From: Promicromonospora sp. MEB111 | GTDB lineage: Bacteria > Actinomycetota > Actinomycetes > Actinomycetales > Cellulomonadaceae | DNA: 64,000 bases | Direction: 5' to 3' | NCBI RefSeq assembly: GCF_030209445.1 | Contig: NZ_JARVSD010000005.1 | Span: 203,797-267,796 of the forward strand | Shown here: one piece after another, positions 8,825 through 17,793 of the stretch | Layout: every line of letters starts with the position of its first letter | Position numbering within the stretch: the first letter of the stretch is position 1 | Notes under the pieces: model-generated | Database searches by the model: none | What the model was told of the DNA's origin: nothing | What the model saw: only the letters and a program-made list of their open reading frames with translations | Made by a program: the position numbers and the translations under genes

Positions 8825-9919
8825 TCAGAGCCAACCGACGCGCTTGAAGATCCAGTAGAAGATCCCGCCCAGGCCGAGCATCCCCGCGATCGCGAGCGGG
8901 TACCCGAAGGTCCAGTGCAGCTCGGGCATGTGGTCGAAGTTCATGCCGTAGATCGTGCCGATCAGCGTGGGCGCGAAGAGGATGGCCGCCCACGCGGAGA
9001 TCTTCTTCATCTGCTCGTCCTGCTTGAGGCTGATCTCCGTCATCCGACGGGTCTCCTCGTTCTGCTCCTGCGTCACCAGCGTCGAGTGCACGTTGAGGGC
9101 GTTGGTGAGCAGCGACCGGAACGTGTCCGAGGTCTCCGCGTGCTTGATCGCGTGGTCGAGCACGTTGCGCAGGTTCCGCAGCAGCTCGACCCAGCGGTGG
9201 TCCTGCACGTTGCCGTCGGGGTGCGAGGCGTCCGCGTGCGCGGCGGTGGACTGCTCGTCGGCGTACTCCCGCTTGGCGTCGTAGAGGTCCTGGAGCATCT
9301 CCACCAGCGGGCTGGTGGCACGCTGCAGGCCGATCACCTCGCGGGTCGCCTCGTAGATCCGGAACGACACCTCGGGGTCGCGGGAGAAGAGCTGGTCCTC
9401 GATCTGGTCGATGTCGCCGCGCAGCCGCGTGACCACGGGTCGGTACGTGTCCACGACCTCGTCCAGCAGCGCCGCCAGGATCGCGACGGGTCCGAGGCGC
9501 AGCAGGTCCGGGTCCTTCTCCAGCCGGTCGCGCATCGCGCCGAGGTCGGGTGTGACGGACCGCCGGACCGTGACGACGAAGTCCGGGCCCACCCACGCGT
9601 GCACCTCGCCGAACTCGACGCGGTCGACGTGCCCGTCGCCGTCGTCGTCGACGCTCCGAGCGGGGTGCAGCACCACGAACAGCACGTCGTCATAGTGCTC
9701 CACCTTGGGGCGCTGGTGCGCGTGGATCGCGTCCTCGACCGCCAGCGGGTGCAGGGCGAACTCCGCGGCGACGGCCTCGATCTCGGCCGGTGCCGGCCAC
9801 GACAGGTCGACCCAGGCGATCCCGCCGCGCTCGCGGGTCGTCTCGCAGGTCTCCTCGATACTGGCGGGGTTGGCCGTGCGCCTGCCGTCCACGTACACCG
9901 CGTTGTCCATGATGCTCAC
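8825..9919 (-). CDS. corA: CorA-family magnesium/divalent cation transporter
   Basis: 364 residues. A large cytoplasmic N-terminal domain with a long helix precedes two C-terminal membrane helices. The signature YGMNF at the end of the first helix forms the selectivity filter, followed by MPELHWTFGYP as the short outer loop, and the C-terminus ends in positively charged FKRVGWL. The length and loop fit CorA rather than ZntB. Pentameric channel for Mg2+ (or Co2+, Ni2+) influx. GTG at 9919 chosen because GGGAAGG lies 7 nt upstream; the ATG at 9910 would have a too distant binding site. Divergent from pyrE. Confidence 0.9.
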   Translation of the reverse strand: MSIMDNAVYVDGRRTANPASIEETCETTRERGGIAWVDLSWPAPAEIEAVAAEFALHPLAVEDAIHAHQRPKVEHYDDVLFVVLHPARSVDDDGDGHVDRVEFGEVHAWVGPDFVVTVRRSVTPDLGAMRDRLEKDPDLLRLGPVAILAALLDEVVDTYRPVVTRLRGDIDQIEDQLFSRDPEVSFRIYEATREVIGLQRATSPLVEMLQDLYDAKREYADEQSTAAHADASHPDGNVQDHRWVELLRNLRNVLDHAIKHAETSDTFRSLLTNALNVHSTLVTQEQNEETRRMTEISLKQDEQMKKISAWAAILFAPTLIGTIYGMNFDHMPELHWTFGYPLAIAGMLGLGGIFYWIFKRVGWL

Positions 9920-10018
9920 AGCAGAACCTTCCCAGAGTCGGACGGCAACCCGGACCGTGGTCCGCATCCGGCGTCCGGGGGCCCGCCGGACGCGCGGGGC
10001 CGCGCCGGACGCGCGACG

Positions 10019-10024
10019 TACCCT
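10019..10024 (+). promoter_or_regulatory. -10 box giving a leaderless pyrE mRNA
   Basis: TACCCT lies 6 nt before the GTG at 10031 and no ribosome binding site is present, so pyrE is probably translated from a leaderless transcript. Confidence 0.5.
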
Positions 10025-10030
10025 TGCACC

Positions 10031-10606
10031 GTGAACGCTGACTTCTCCCCGACCCCGCGCGAGCAGCTCGCCGAGCTCATCAAGGAGCTTGCCGTGGTGC
10101 ACGGCAAGGTGACCCTGTCCTCCGGCAAGGAGGCCGACTACTACGTCGACCTGCGCCGCATCACGCTGCACCACCGGGCCGCCCCGCTCGTGGGGCACGT
10201 GCTCCTGGACCACCTCGAGGAGGTCGGCCTCGGCACGGCCGAGATCGACGCCGTCGGCGGCCTCACGCTCGGTGCCGACCCGATCGCGGACGCGCTGCTG
10301 CACGCCGCGGCCTCGCGCGGCCAGGACCTCGACGCGTTCGTGGTGCGCAAGGCGGCGAAGGCGCACGGCATGCAGCGCCAGATCGAGGGGCCCGACATCG
10401 CGGGCCGCAAGGTGGTCGTCGTCGAGGACACGACCACGACGGGTGGTTCGCCGATCGCGGCGATCGAGGCCGCCCGGGCCGCCGGCGCCGAGGTGCTGGG
10501 CGTGGCCACGATCGTGGACCGGGCCACCGGCGCGGGCGAGAAGATCGAGGCGCTCGGAGTGCCGTACCACTACCTCTACGGCCTCGAGGACCTGGGTCTC
10601 GCCTGA
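10031..10606 (+). CDS. pyrE: orotate phosphoribosyltransferase
   Basis: 191 residues, standard length. Converts orotate and PRPP to orotidine 5'-phosphate in pyrimidine synthesis. The PRPP-binding motif VVVVEDTTTTGGS (about 134-146) is intact; the lysine-rich loop VVRKAAKAHGMQRQIEG provides catalytic Lys residues, and SSGKEADYYVDLR near the N-terminus binds the pyrophosphate side. GTG start at 10031 lies 6 nt after TACCCT. It is not next to other pyr genes here, which is common for pyrE in actinobacteria. Divergent from corA. Confidence 0.93.
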   Translation: MNADFSPTPREQLAELIKELAVVHGKVTLSSGKEADYYVDLRRITLHHRAAPLVGHVLLDHLEEVGLGTAEIDAVGGLTLGADPIADALLHAAASRGQDLDAFVVRKAAKAHGMQRQIEGPDIAGRKVVVVEDTTTTGGSPIAAIEAARAAGAEVLGVATIVDRATGAGEKIEALGVPYHYLYGLEDLGLA

Positions 10607-10674
10607 GCCGCTGGCCGTCCCCATATCACTCCCTCGTGGAGACTTTTGCCTAGCCCTACTGTATCTTTAAGTTC

Positions 10675-11400
10675 ATGGGGCCATTTGTCGCATTAGTCCT
10701 GCTCGTGGTCGGCGTCGTCGTCTTCACCATCGCCGCGGTGCGTGTCATGGGACGTGGGCGCGCGCAGGACGTCGAGCGCTGGGCCGAGGCGAACGGCTGG
10801 GAGTACGTCGGCACCGACCCCGTGCTCGCGCAGCGGTGGAGCGGCCGGCCGTTCGGCATCGGCCTGGACCGGACGGCGCGCGACGTGGTCCGCGGGAACG
10901 TCGACGGCTTCGACATCGTCTCGTTCACCTACACCTGGCGGTCCGGCACGGAGGGCGACACGCGCCGCATCGGGCTGCGCCGCACGGCGCACGTGGTGGC
11001 GCTCGACGCGCTCCCGGGTGAGCCCGTGGTCGACCTGTCGCCCGAGGGGCTGCGGGAGAAGTGGCAGAAGCTCTTCGGGGCGCAGGACGTCCAGATCGAC
11101 AACCCCGCCTTCGACGGCCAGTGGCTCGTGCGCACCTCCGACGAGTTCTTCGCGCGCCGAGCCCTGGACGCCCGCCTCGCGAACATCGTGATGCTGCCCG
11201 ACTTCCACGGCTCCCGGCTGCGCATCGAGGGGCCGTCGGTGCTGCTCTGGCGTCCGGGCCGCACGGACGTGACGTCGCTGACCGAGCGCGCCAAGCGGGT
11301 CGCCGACGTCGCGCGCATCGTGCTGCCCATGGAGAAGGGCGGCCCGCGCTTCGAGTCGGGCGGGACGATCGACGGGTTCGGGATCCCCGGCCTGACCTGA
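10675..11400 (+). CDS. membrane-anchored protein of unknown function
   Basis: 241 residues, family not recognised. One N-terminal membrane helix (about 2-24, VALVLLVVGVVVFTIAA) is followed by a soluble cytoplasmic part of mixed alpha/beta character beginning RAQDVERWAEANGWEYVG, a pattern seen in many actinobacterial hypothetical proteins. No enzyme motif found. The ATG at 10675 is preceded by TATCTT with a 7-nt gap (leaderless type) in a locally AT-richer stretch (10621-10674). Ends 10 nt before the convergent HAD gene, with no room for a long terminator. Confidence 0.7.
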   Translation: MGPFVALVLLVVGVVVFTIAAVRVMGRGRAQDVERWAEANGWEYVGTDPVLAQRWSGRPFGIGLDRTARDVVRGNVDGFDIVSFTYTWRSGTEGDTRRIGLRRTAHVVALDALPGEPVVDLSPEGLREKWQKLFGAQDVQIDNPAFDGQWLVRTSDEFFARRALDARLANIVMLPDFHGSRLRIEGPSVLLWRPGRTDVTSLTERAKRVADVARIVLPMEKGGPRFESGGTIDGFGIPGLT

Positions 11401-11410
11401 TCGGGCCGGC

Positions 11411-12187
11411 TCAGACCAGGTCGACGATGTCCGCGATCGAGTTCACCACGTGGCTCGGCCGGAACGGGTACTTCTCGACCTCCTCGATCGACGTCGACCC
11501 CGTGAGCACCAGGAACGTCTGCAGGCCGGCCTCCATGCCACCCAGGATGTCGGTGTCCATGCGGTCGCCCACCATCGTGGTCGACTCCGAGTGCGCGCCG
11601 ATCAGGTTCAGCGCGGACCGGAACAGCACCGGGTTGGGCTTGCCCACGTAGTAGGGCTGCCGGCCCGTCGCCGCCGTGATCATGGCGGCGACCGAGCCCG
11701 CGGCGGGCAGCAGCCCCTCCTGCGACGGCCCGGTGACGTCCGGGTTGGTGCAGATGAACCGGGCGCCGTCGACGATCAGCCGGATCGCCTTGGTGATCGC
11801 CTCGAACGAGTAGGTGCGGGTCTCGCCGAGCACCACGTAGTCGGGGTCGGACTCGGTGAGCGTGTAGCCCGCCTGGTGCAGCGCCGTCGTCAGGCCCGCC
11901 TCGCCGATGGCGTACGCGCTGCCGTTCGGGATCTGGTCCGCGACGAACTGTGCCGTGGCCAGCGCCGACGTCCAGATGTTCTCCTCCGGCACGTCGATCC
12001 CGCTGTACGAGAGCCGGGCACGCAGGTCGCGCGGCGTGAAGATCGAGTTGTTGGTCAGGACGAGGAACGGCAGCTCCTTGTCCCGCAGCGCCTTGATGAA
12101 CTCGGGGCCGCCGGGGAGGGCCGTGCCCTCGTGCACCAGCACGCCGTCCATGTCCGTGAGCCAGGCTTCCGTGGTCCGCTCGATCAT
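11411..12187 (-). CDS. HAD-IIA family hydrolase (NagD-like phosphatase)
   Basis: 258 residues. All HAD motifs are present: motif I D12-M-D14-G (nucleophile and acid), motif II LTNNS near 46-50, motif III K in VGKPNP (about 186), motif IV VGDRMDTD (about 207-214). The cap between motifs II and III is the large C2a type of the NagD/4-nitrophenylphosphatase group, which dephosphorylates sugar phosphates, nucleotides or phosphoglycolate. Substrate not predictable. Start at ATG 12187: TAGGCT lies 7 nt upstream and there is no Shine-Dalgarno, a leaderless arrangement. Confidence 0.85.
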   Translation of the reverse strand: MIERTTEAWLTDMDGVLVHEGTALPGGPEFIKALRDKELPFLVLTNNSIFTPRDLRARLSYSGIDVPEENIWTSALATAQFVADQIPNGSAYAIGEAGLTTALHQAGYTLTESDPDYVVLGETRTYSFEAITKAIRLIVDGARFICTNPDVTGPSQEGLLPAAGSVAAMITAATGRQPYYVGKPNPVLFRSALNLIGAHSESTTMVGDRMDTDILGGMEAGLQTFLVLTGSTSIEEVEKYPFRPSHVVNSIADIVDLV

Positions 12188-12194
12188 GGGCGCC

Positions 12195-12200
12195 AGCCTA
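12195..12200 (-). promoter_or_regulatory. -10 box of the HAD hydrolase gene
   Basis: TAGGCT on the minus strand, 7 nt before the ATG at 12187. Leaderless type; no ribosome binding site. Confidence 0.4.
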
Positions 12201-12257
12201 GTGTCTCGGACCCGCAAGCCTTGTCCGTGGCAGATCCCGCCGACGAGGCAACGGTTG

Positions 12258-12318
12258 CTGCCCGGGGAGGGTTACGGAGAGTGAGCACTGCTACGTCTCT
12301 GTAACCCTCCCCGAGCAG
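12258..12318 (-). terminator. long hairpin, AGCACTGCTA-loop family copy 1
   Basis: Arms of 23 nt with 21 pairs (core gggttac/gtaaccc) around a 15-nt loop that contains AGCACTGCTA at 12284-12293. It lies 49 nt downstream of the dedA stop codon and upstream of the HAD gene. The same loop and a GTAAC/GTTAC stem recur at 28299 and 28397. Probably the dedA terminator; the shared loop suggests more than a terminator. Confidence 0.65.
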
Positions 12319-12366
12319 TGATGCTTGCCTGGCACGGTCCCTCGGCTGCGCCCGCGGGCCCCTCGG

Positions 12367-13140
12367 CTACGCCCGCGGGTCCCGCGGCGCGCCCGTCAGT
12401 GCGGCGTCGTCCGACGGCGCGGACCCCTCGGGGGCAACCGCCGCGGCCGCCTTCTCCGCGCGCCTCGCCCGCCAGATCTCGACGATCATCGGGATCACGG
12501 AGACGAGCACGATGAGGACGAGCAGCGCCTCGATGTTCTCCTTGACGAACGTGAAGTTGCCGAGCACGTAGCCCAGCAGGGTCACGCCGACCGCCCACAG
12601 CAGCGCGCCGATCGCGTTGAACGTGACGAAGTGCCGGTACGACATCTTGCCGACGCCGGCGGCGACCGGGGCGTAGGTGCGCACGATCGGCACGAACCGC
12701 GCGACGATGATGGTGCGACCGCCGTACTTGTCGAAGTAGGCGTTGGTCTGGTCGATGTAGGACCGCTTGAAGAGCCTCGAGTCCGGCTTGTCGAAGATCT
12801 TGGGGCCGGCCTTGCGGCCGATCAGGTAGCCGGTCTGGTCGCCGAGGAACGCGGCGGCGAACAGCATGAGGCAGAGCACCGCGACGTTGATCTGCAGCGT
12901 GCCCTGCGCCACGAGCGCGCCCGCCGTGAACAGCAGCGAGTCGCCGGGCAGGATCGGGAACAGCAGTCCGGTCTCGACGAAGATGACGAGCGCGATGCCC
13001 ACCAGCGCGGCGTCCCCGAACCGCTCGATGAGGTAGTTCGGGTCCATCCAGTCGATGCCCAGGAGCTGCGGCACGGGCGCTGCGTGGACAGGGGTGGCGG
13101 CCAGTCCGGACACGACTTCCGGGAGTGCGGTCGTCAGCAT
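12367..13140 (-). CDS. DedA-family membrane protein
   Basis: 257 residues, with the SNARE-associated (VTT/DedA) domain. Landmarks: FVETGLLFPILPGDSLLFTAG (two parts, about 51-71) with the conserved E and PGDS, GYLIGRKAGPKIF, and FARFVPIVRTYAPVAAGVGKMSYRHF split around 140-160, where the essential arginines of DedA sit. DedA proteins flip undecaprenyl phosphate or phospholipids and support envelope integrity and proton motive force. The C-terminal tail (about 220-257) is charged and disordered. ATG 13140 is preceded by TACGCT with a 6-nt gap. Divergent from the methyltransferase gene, 22 nt apart. Confidence 0.88.
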   Translation of the reverse strand: MLTTALPEVVSGLAATPVHAAPVPQLLGIDWMDPNYLIERFGDAALVGIALVIFVETGLLFPILPGDSLLFTAGALVAQGTLQINVAVLCLMLFAAAFLGDQTGYLIGRKAGPKIFDKPDSRLFKRSYIDQTNAYFDKYGGRTIIVARFVPIVRTYAPVAAGVGKMSYRHFVTFNAIGALLWAVGVTLLGYVLGNFTFVKENIEALLVLIVLVSVIPMIVEIWRARRAEKAAAAVAPEGSAPSDDAALTGAPRDPRA

Positions 13141-13162
13141 GCATCGAGCGTAGCGGGGCACA

Positions 13163-13798
13163 ATGACCGGCATGACCAGCGAGCCCGTCGAGACCCCGTC
13201 CGCGGCCGAGCCCCGGGTCGGCGTCGGACCCTGGCCCGGCGTCCTGCCCGACGACCCTCGCTACGACCCCGAGCTGCTCGCCGCCGGCGACCGTCGGAAC
13301 GTGGCCGACCAGTACCGGTACTGGTCGGTGGAGGCGATCGTCGCGGACCTGGACACGCGCCGGCACCCGTTCCACGTGGCGATCGAGAACTGGGCGCACG
13401 ACCTCAACATCGGCTCGGTGGTCCGCACCGCCAACGCCTTCAACGCGGCGGGCGTGCACATCGTGGGCCGACGCCGGTGGAACCGCCGGGGCGCGATGGT
13501 CACCGACCGGTACCTCCACGTGACGCACCACCCGGACGCCGCCGCGCTGGCGGAGTGGGCCGGCGGCCTGCCGATCGTCGGCATCGACAACGTGCCCGGC
13601 TCGGTGCCCATCGAGGGGCACGCGCTGCCGCGCGAGTGCGTGCTGCTGTTCGGCCAGGAGTCGACCGGCCTGACGGCGGAGGCGCAGGCGGCGTGCGACG
13701 TCGTGCTGCACATCACCCAGTACGGCTCGACCCGCTCGATCAACGCGGGCGCGGCCGCCGCGATCGCCATGCACACCTGGATGGAGCAGCACGCCTGA
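13163..13798 (+). CDS. SpoU/TrmH-family RNA 2'-O-methyltransferase
   Basis: 211 residues. The SPOUT catalytic domain shows motif 1 NIGSVVRTANAF (about 90-101) with the catalytic Arg, motif 2 LLFGQESTGL (about 160-169) with the SAM-binding Glu, and motif 3 ITQYGSTRSINAGAAAAI (about 181-198). Methylates a ribose in tRNA or rRNA; this length without an N-terminal substrate-recognition L30e domain is near that of TrmL/TrmH. The target nucleotide cannot be deduced. Start at ATG 13163; a second ATG lies 9 nt later. Confidence 0.85.
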   Translation: MTGMTSEPVETPSAAEPRVGVGPWPGVLPDDPRYDPELLAAGDRRNVADQYRYWSVEAIVADLDTRRHPFHVAIENWAHDLNIGSVVRTANAFNAAGVHIVGRRRWNRRGAMVTDRYLHVTHHPDAAALAEWAGGLPIVGIDNVPGSVPIEGHALPRECVLLFGQESTGLTAEAQAACDVVLHITQYGSTRSINAGAAAAIAMHTWMEQHA

Positions 13799-13877
13799 GG
13801 CGAGCGCCCGCAGGCCTCACCGAGCCGTTACTGTCCTGCCTGCACGGCCACGCGGCCGCTGAGCAGGAGGAGCACGC

Positions 13878-14537
13878 ATGGTCACGGAGTACCCGGTCGG
13901 CCGTATCCCGGTGCGGGGTGCGGGCCGCGGCACGGCCCGCCGCATGCCCGACGGCGGGGTGCGTCTGCCGTACGTCTGGCCCTCCCGCATCTCCGTCTGG
14001 GCGTCACGGGTCGTGCTGCTGCCGATCCTCGTGGGGATCCCGTACGTGTTCGCCCACTACCCCGTGGACAAGGCGTTCGTGCACACGGAGGGCCGGGTGG
14101 TCGACGGATGGGTGGCCGCGGCACTCACCATCGGTCTCTGCCTCGTCATGCTCGTCAGTGACGGGAACGCGGTCCGGGCGGACGGCGTCAGGCTCTCGAT
14201 CCGCTCGGGGGCGAGGCAGCACGACTACTCCTGGGGTGACGTGGCGGAGGTTCGGCACGACGACACCGGGCTGGTGGTGACGGACCGGGAGGGCGGGTCC
14301 GCGACGGTCGGGCTCATCGAGCGTCCTTGGCAGGTCAGGCTGCTGAAGCGGACGAGCCCGATGGTCAGGCTCGCGGAGGACCTCGAACGGATCCGCCAGC
14401 AGGTCCGTGCGCCCAAGAACCTGACCCGCCGGGTCGAGGTGGGCAGGGTCCGGCTGACCCCGGCCGAATGGACGTTCGCGATCCTGGTCACGCTGGGCTC
14501 GGTCACCGTGGCGACGCTGCGAACGCTCGGTCTCTGA
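13878..14537 (+). CDS. membrane protein of unknown function with PH-like core
   Basis: 219 residues, family not recognised. Two membrane helices near 40-60 and 80-97, then a soluble beta-rich stretch (NAVRADGVRLSIRSGARQHDYSWGDVAEVR, broken here as residues about 100-130) resembling the PH-like folds of small actinobacterial membrane proteins, and a last hydrophobic segment near 197-212. GGAGGAG lies 6 nt before the ATG at 13878. It follows the methyltransferase by 79 nt and precedes an MFS gene; no functional link is evident. Confidence 0.7.
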   Translation: MVTEYPVGRIPVRGAGRGTARRMPDGGVRLPYVWPSRISVWASRVVLLPILVGIPYVFAHYPVDKAFVHTEGRVVDGWVAAALTIGLCLVMLVSDGNAVRADGVRLSIRSGARQHDYSWGDVAEVRHDDTGLVVTDREGGSATVGLIERPWQVRLLKRTSPMVRLAEDLERIRQQVRAPKNLTRRVEVGRVRLTPAEWTFAILVTLGSVTVATLRTLGL

Positions 14538-14607
14538 GGCGGCCGCGGTCGACGGACACCGGGGAAACTCCGTTGCCCGGGGCTCGTGGCTCGGACAGGA
14601 TCGTCGG

Positions 14608-15858
14608 GTGAACCGGCGATCCCTCGCGCGTGACCGGAACTTCCTCGTCTTCTGGGGCACCCAGACGTTCTCGGTGCTGGGGGACTCCTTCTCGGTGGTC
14701 GCGTTCCCGCTGCTGATGCTGGAGGCGACCGGCTCGCTGGTGCAGATGGGCCTGCTGACCAGCGTCATGGCGGCCGGGTCGCTCCTGATGGGCCTGGTCG
14801 GCGGGGCGATCGTCGACCGGTTCGACCGCCGTCGGCTCCTCGTCGCGTGCGACGTGGCGCGCCTGCTCCTGTTCGCTGCCGTGCCCGTGTGCTGGGCGAT
14901 CGACCCACAGGTGTGGCTGCTCTTCGTCGTCGCGGCCGTGGCGTCGGTGTTCGGCCAGCTCTTCCAGATCACGTACATCACGGCCGTGCCGAACATCGTG
15001 GGCCGGGACCGGGTCGCCGAGGCCAACAGCAAGCTCCAGGCCACGGCCTCCCTCGCCAGCATCGGCGGGCCGGCGCTCGCCGGGCTGGTCGCGGCCGCGC
15101 TCGGGGTCACGGCGGCCATCGCCGTCGACGCGGCGACCTTCGGCGTCTCGGCGCTCGGGCTCCTCGCCGTCCGGCTCTCGCGGGTGGCGCCCACCGCGAC
15201 CCCGGCGGACCGGCCCGGCCTGGGCCGCGACCTGCGGACCGGGTTCGTGACCGGCGCCCGGTTCCTGTGGGGGCGCCCGGTGCTCCGGGCGCTGACGGTC
15301 TTCCTGACGATCACCACGTTCGTCACCCTCGGCCTGACCGACGTGATCATCTACCAGGTGCGGCACGGCCTGGGGCAGAGCGAGAACGTGGTCGGGTACG
15401 TGATGGCCGCGGCGGGCGTCGGCACGTGCGTGGCGGCGGCCCTGTCCGCCTGGCTGCGCCGCAGACTCGGGTTCGGCACCCTCTGGCTCGGCGCCATGAC
15501 CCTCTGCGGCGTGGCCGCGGCCGTCCTCGCGCTGAGCCAGGACGTGCTGGTCATCGGCACCGCTGTGCTCGGGTTCTGGTTCGGGCTGATGCTCGCGGCC
15601 GTCTCGTCGATGTCTCTGCGGCAGATGATCACGCCGGACGCGCTGCTCGGGCGCGTCACCGCCGCGTTCTGGACCATCCACCACAGCCTCGCGCCGCTGG
15701 GCGCCGCCGCGCTCACCGCCGCGGCGGCCCGGTTCGGCGCCTCGGGTCCGCTGCTCGCCGTCGCGGCCATCTACCTCGGTGTGGTCGGCGTCGCCTTCTT
15801 CACCCCGATCCGCGGCCGCAACCCCGAGGACCGGCCGGTCGACCACCCGCCGAGCTGA
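14608..15858 (+). CDS. MFS transporter, enterobactin-exporter-like (MFS_3) group
   Basis: 416 residues with twelve predicted helices. N-terminal SLARDRNFLVFWGTQTFSVLGDSFSVVAFPLL (about 5-36) matches the RxxxFxxLWxGQ-type start of the EntS/MFS_3 group of drug and siderophore exporters. Loop 2-3 has GGAIVDRFDRRRLL, the MFS motif A variant (about 63-76). Substrate unknown; neighbours give no hint of a siderophore or antibiotic cluster. GTG start at 14608 lies 6 nt after CAGGAT, a possible leaderless arrangement. A 191-nt gap separates it from the aldolase gene. Confidence 0.85.
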   Translation: MNRRSLARDRNFLVFWGTQTFSVLGDSFSVVAFPLLMLEATGSLVQMGLLTSVMAAGSLLMGLVGGAIVDRFDRRRLLVACDVARLLLFAAVPVCWAIDPQVWLLFVVAAVASVFGQLFQITYITAVPNIVGRDRVAEANSKLQATASLASIGGPALAGLVAAALGVTAAIAVDAATFGVSALGLLAVRLSRVAPTATPADRPGLGRDLRTGFVTGARFLWGRPVLRALTVFLTITTFVTLGLTDVIIYQVRHGLGQSENVVGYVMAAAGVGTCVAAALSAWLRRRLGFGTLWLGAMTLCGVAAAVLALSQDVLVIGTAVLGFWFGLMLAAVSSMSLRQMITPDALLGRVTAAFWTIHHSLAPLGAAALTAAAARFGASGPLLAVAAIYLGVVGVAFFTPIRGRNPEDRPVDHPPS

Positions 15859-15926
15859 CCTCGTCCGGAGCTCGCCCGCAGCCCGTCCGCGGCCCTCTGA
15901 AAGTCGAAAACCACAGTGTTTCGGCC

Positions 15927-15943
15927 GTTCGACTGTCGAACGA
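15927..15943. promoter_or_regulatory. inverted repeat upstream of the aldolase gene
   Basis: Perfect 7-bp arms cgttcga/tcgaacg with a 3-nt spacer, about 105 nt before the aldolase start codon. The arm order (GTTCGA then TCGAAC) is opposite to a LexA box, so it is not an SOS site. Could be an operator for the aldolase promoter; no regulator is assigned. Confidence 0.3.
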
Positions 15944-16049
15944 CCGCACACGACTGCCGGTGGATCATGGCAAGATCGATGGTGCATCCCCGGGCGGCCT
16001 TGGACACGCTTGCGACCGCCCACCTCACCATTCGTTTGGAGTTTCGCAG

Positions 16050-17069
<1,020 letters not shown>

Positions 17070-17084
17070 GCACTCCGCTCGCGT

Positions 17085-17146
17085 GATCGGTAAAAGGTCA
17101 GGTGATCGGTAGCCCGGGCTACCGATCACCTGACCTTTTACCGATC
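17085..17146. terminator. 62-nt perfect palindrome between convergent genes
   Basis: Both arms are 31 nt and match perfectly with no spacer; the centre is agcccgggct. Within each arm gtgatcggta occurs twice (17083 and 17102), so the element is itself built of a repeat. It fills the gap between fbaA (+) and the STAS gene (-), consistent with a bidirectional terminator. The 12-mer gtgatcggtaaa recurs at 29387 just before the GH3 gene. Confidence 0.75.
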
Positions 17147-17169
17147 GTCTGCGTTCAGAGCAGCTGCGT

Positions 17170-17649
17170 TCAGGAAGACGGCGGGCCGCCCACGTTCGCC
17201 GGTGCCGGGGCGGTGCCCGACGGCGGGCCCGACGGGCCGTCGTCGTCGAGCTCGAAGCCCGGGTCCTCGTCCACGATGTCGAGGAGGTCGCCGATCCGGG
17301 TGACCTCCAGCAGGAACCGCACCGTCGGAGGCGCCCGCAGCACGCGCACGCGGTGCGGGCTGCGGCTCGCGAGGCGGGCGAGGAACGCGACGCCGGACGA
17401 GTCCATGAAGGTCACGTGGTGCGCGTCGATCTCGACGGGAAGACGAGACTCCTCGGCCGCGGCCGTCGCCTCGTGCAGGTCACCGCCGATGTCGGCGTCG
17501 ATCTCTCCGGAGAGGACGATCCGTGCGCGCGAGCGGCCCACGATGACGTGGATGCTCGCAGGATCGCCGATCTCGGGGGTCTGATGGCCGGGGTCCTGGG
17601 GGCTCCCGCCCTGCGGACCGCGCGGCGGGTCGTAGGTTCCGTCCTGCAC
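17170..17649 (-). CDS. STAS-domain anti-sigma factor antagonist
   Basis: 159 residues. The STAS core (about 33-130) carries the phosphorylation loop VTFMDSSGVAFLARL, with Ser in DSSG as the residue phosphorylated by an anti-sigma kinase. The N- and C-terminal tails are glycine/proline-rich, probably disordered and unusual for such a small antagonist. Predicted to bind and sequester an anti-sigma factor when dephosphorylated, releasing a stress sigma factor. GTG 17649 has AAGGAG upstream. Divergent from the SpoIIE-type phosphatase gene 144 nt away, its likely antagonist regulator. Confidence 0.85.
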   Translation of the reverse strand: MQDGTYDPPRGPQGGSPQDPGHQTPEIGDPASIHVIVGRSRARIVLSGEIDADIGGDLHEATAAAEESRLPVEIDAHHVTFMDSSGVAFLARLASRSPHRVRVLRAPPTVRFLLEVTRIGDLLDIVDEDPGFELDDDGPSGPPSGTAPAPANVGGPPSS

Positions 17650-17793
17650 GGTTCTCCTTCCGGGAGCAGTGGTCGTGACGCTGTATCGGTCCGATGATAG
17701 AGGTTGAGGTTCAGATCTCGGACTGTCCCAATCTACGGTTGAATGTCCTGCTGGAACAGCACCTCGAGCATTAGATACCGTAGGGAGGGCATT

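Noticed and set aside
15927..15943. Inverted repeat before fbaA considered as a LexA box
   Set aside because: The half-sites are in the reverse order (GTTCGA...TCGAAC) with a 3-nt spacer, unlike the SOS consensus.
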